A stretch of 64,000 nt of DNA. It comes from Alkalihalobacillus bogoriensis ATCC BAA-922 (lineage in GTDB: Bacteria > Bacillota > Bacilli > Bacillales > Bacillaceae_F). Made by a program: the position numbers and the translations under genes. The stretch lies in the NCBI RefSeq assembly GCF_000621445.1, contig NZ_JHYI01000010.1, positions 268,359 to 332,358 of the forward strand, written 5' to 3'. Under the pieces are notes generated by a model. The model did not search any database, was not told the origin of the DNA, and saw only the letters and a list, made by a program, of their open reading frames with translations. Of the stretch, positions 63,049 through 64,000 are shown in pieces. Each line of letters opens with the position of its first letter. Positions within the stretch are counted from its first letter, which is position 1.

Positions 63049-63552
63049 ATGGAACTAAAGCAAGAAACGCAAACAGAAAAAGAACTAAAAGACCGTTTTC
63101 TACACCGCGATTTACGAGCAGGTGGCATTATCCGAACCATTGCCTTATTTTATGACGCCGTAATTCTCGGTATGGTGTTATATATGGTTGCAGGTGGTAC
63201 GACTTTATGGATCATGACAAATACTGAAACGCTATTTATTGGCAATCCCGAAAGAGCCAGACAAGATATACTAGAAAATGAACCACATCTATTTATTATT
63301 AATTATGTAATATTAGGTTCAATCTTTTTAATTTACCAATTTATTTATCCTATGTTTAAAAAACAAACATTTGGTATGATGATTGCCGATTTAACATTAG
63401 TAGATGAAAATAGGCAACCATTAACAAAAAGGCATTATCTAAAGAGAGAGTGTTTGAAATTAGTTCTTTTCCCTACCTACTTCATGTCGTTTGGAAAAGA
63501 AAGACGAACATTATATGATAAGCTAACAAATACTTACTTAATGAAATATTAA
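63049..63552 (+). CDS. RDD family membrane protein
   Basis: 167 residues with three to four membrane segments. The RDD-type start LRAGGIIRTIALFYDAVILG carries the Arg and Asp, and the end FKKQTFGMMIADLTLVDENR matches the conserved tail of the family. Function is probably transport or membrane adaptation, unproven. The start ATG 63049 follows GGGGGGG; upstream in-frame codons are leader. Confidence 0.82.
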   Translation: MELKQETQTEKELKDRFLHRDLRAGGIIRTIALFYDAVILGMVLYMVAGGTTLWIMTNTETLFIGNPERARQDILENEPHLFIINYVILGSIFLIYQFIYPMFKKQTFGMMIADLTLVDENRQPLTKRHYLKRECLKLVLFPTYFMSFGKERRTLYDKLTNTYLMKY

Positions 63553-63678
63553 TACCCTTTGCTTAATAAGGGGTGTTACTTCTCGAATATGGTCGTTTAG
63601 GTCATCTATACCGTTAAATCAAAAAAACAAAGAATTTTTGTTGTTTTTTTTAAAAAATATCGGAATAGATGCCCAAAC

Positions 63679-63715
63679 GAAAAAAAAACACATGACGTCT
63701 TATGACATCATGTGT
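63679..63715 (-). terminator. Terminator of the rRNA operon
   Basis: ACACATGACGTC/GACATCATGTGT stem (63688-63699, 63704-63715); minus-strand T-run of eight follows. Confidence 0.9.
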
Positions 63716-63724
63716 TTTTGATTG

Positions 63725-63840
<116 letters not shown>

Positions 63841-64000
63841 CCTTCTGACTTCGATCACTTCTGCGCAGATTTGCGACGAGGAAGCTTACCTCGAAGCATG
63901 GCTTGTAGACGCAGGAGCAATCCTATTATTCAGTTGAGTTCATCTCATGATTCCCTCAAAACTAGATAGTGTGTGTATTGAATTGTGTCAAAAAGACTTC
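63841..64000 (-). other. 23S-5S intergenic spacer
   Basis: Minus strand reads toward 5S and contains ACTATCTAGTTTTGAGGGAA, a phrase common in bacillar rRNA spacers. The 23S gene must lie just beyond the right edge; no 23S sequence is recognised inside. Confidence 0.8.

Overview
The window is low-GC DNA from an endospore-forming member of the Bacillaceae (Firmicutes). The evidence is tandem alpha/beta SASP genes behind a sigma-G-type promoter, a GerA-type germinant receptor operon, two coat-like proteins, HelD, an Ecs ABC transporter, PepF, strong AGGAGG ribosome binding sites and an rRNA operon edge (5S) at the right end. I cannot fix the genus; most genes have Bacillus-type counterparts.

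Layout. 1-7.3 kb: Y-family polymerase (cut by the left edge), small housekeeping enzymes, a gluconokinase/GH1 glycosidase operon and a soluble chemoreceptor broken by a dinucleotide-repeat frameshift. 7.4-13.9 kb: small and coat-like genes, a cupredoxin, a GNAT gene coupled to an unknown gene, a squalene/phytoene-synthase-like gene and a FAD-Rieske oxidoreductase. 14-22 kb: AbrB-type permease, Gfo/Idh/MocA dehydrogenase, HelD, UPF0316 protein, a decayed phosphatase pseudogene, ChrA and a CotF-like coat protein. 22-29 kb: GGDEF-EAL protein, DEAD helicase, cold-shock protein, a large transporter, HemD-like protein. 30-33 kb: a quinone-stress cluster (WrbA, MhqO, MhqD) with three palindromic operators. 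33-41 kb: PNPOx-like protein, LURP-one-like protein, GyrI-like protein, pirin, SASPs, PepF, GNAT plus nitrilase, nitroreductase. 41-48 kb: germinant receptor operon in D-B-A-C order, YkqA-like protein, EcsA and a frameshifted EcsB. 48-57.7 kb: BCCT transporter, MmcB-like nuclease, an exported ComEC-like MBL/HhH lipoprotein with a DUF3006 partner, and a REC-kinase/CheR/hybrid-kinase cluster. 57.8-64 kb: GNATs, an autoregulated MBL-TetR operon, a divergent SOS-controlled YolD/mini-WYL pair, the DUF1659-DUF2922-YvrJ triad, an RDD protein and the 5S rRNA.

The most unusual content is non-coding. Repeat family B is a ~260-bp palindromic element present as two inverted copies (14.04-14.30 kb and 62.68-62.94 kb), with arms that stay complementary despite base changes. 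Repeat family A is a ~135-180-bp element with four long copies and two fragments, several of which start at the stop codon of the gene before them. Regulatory DNA is unusually legible: an MhqR-like operator triplet, a TetR operator pair and a LexA box each sit within or beside a good promoter.

Three genes look broken (chemoreceptor, ecsB, phosphatase). The first two have a single small indel each, so sequencing error or slippage must be separated from true loss.
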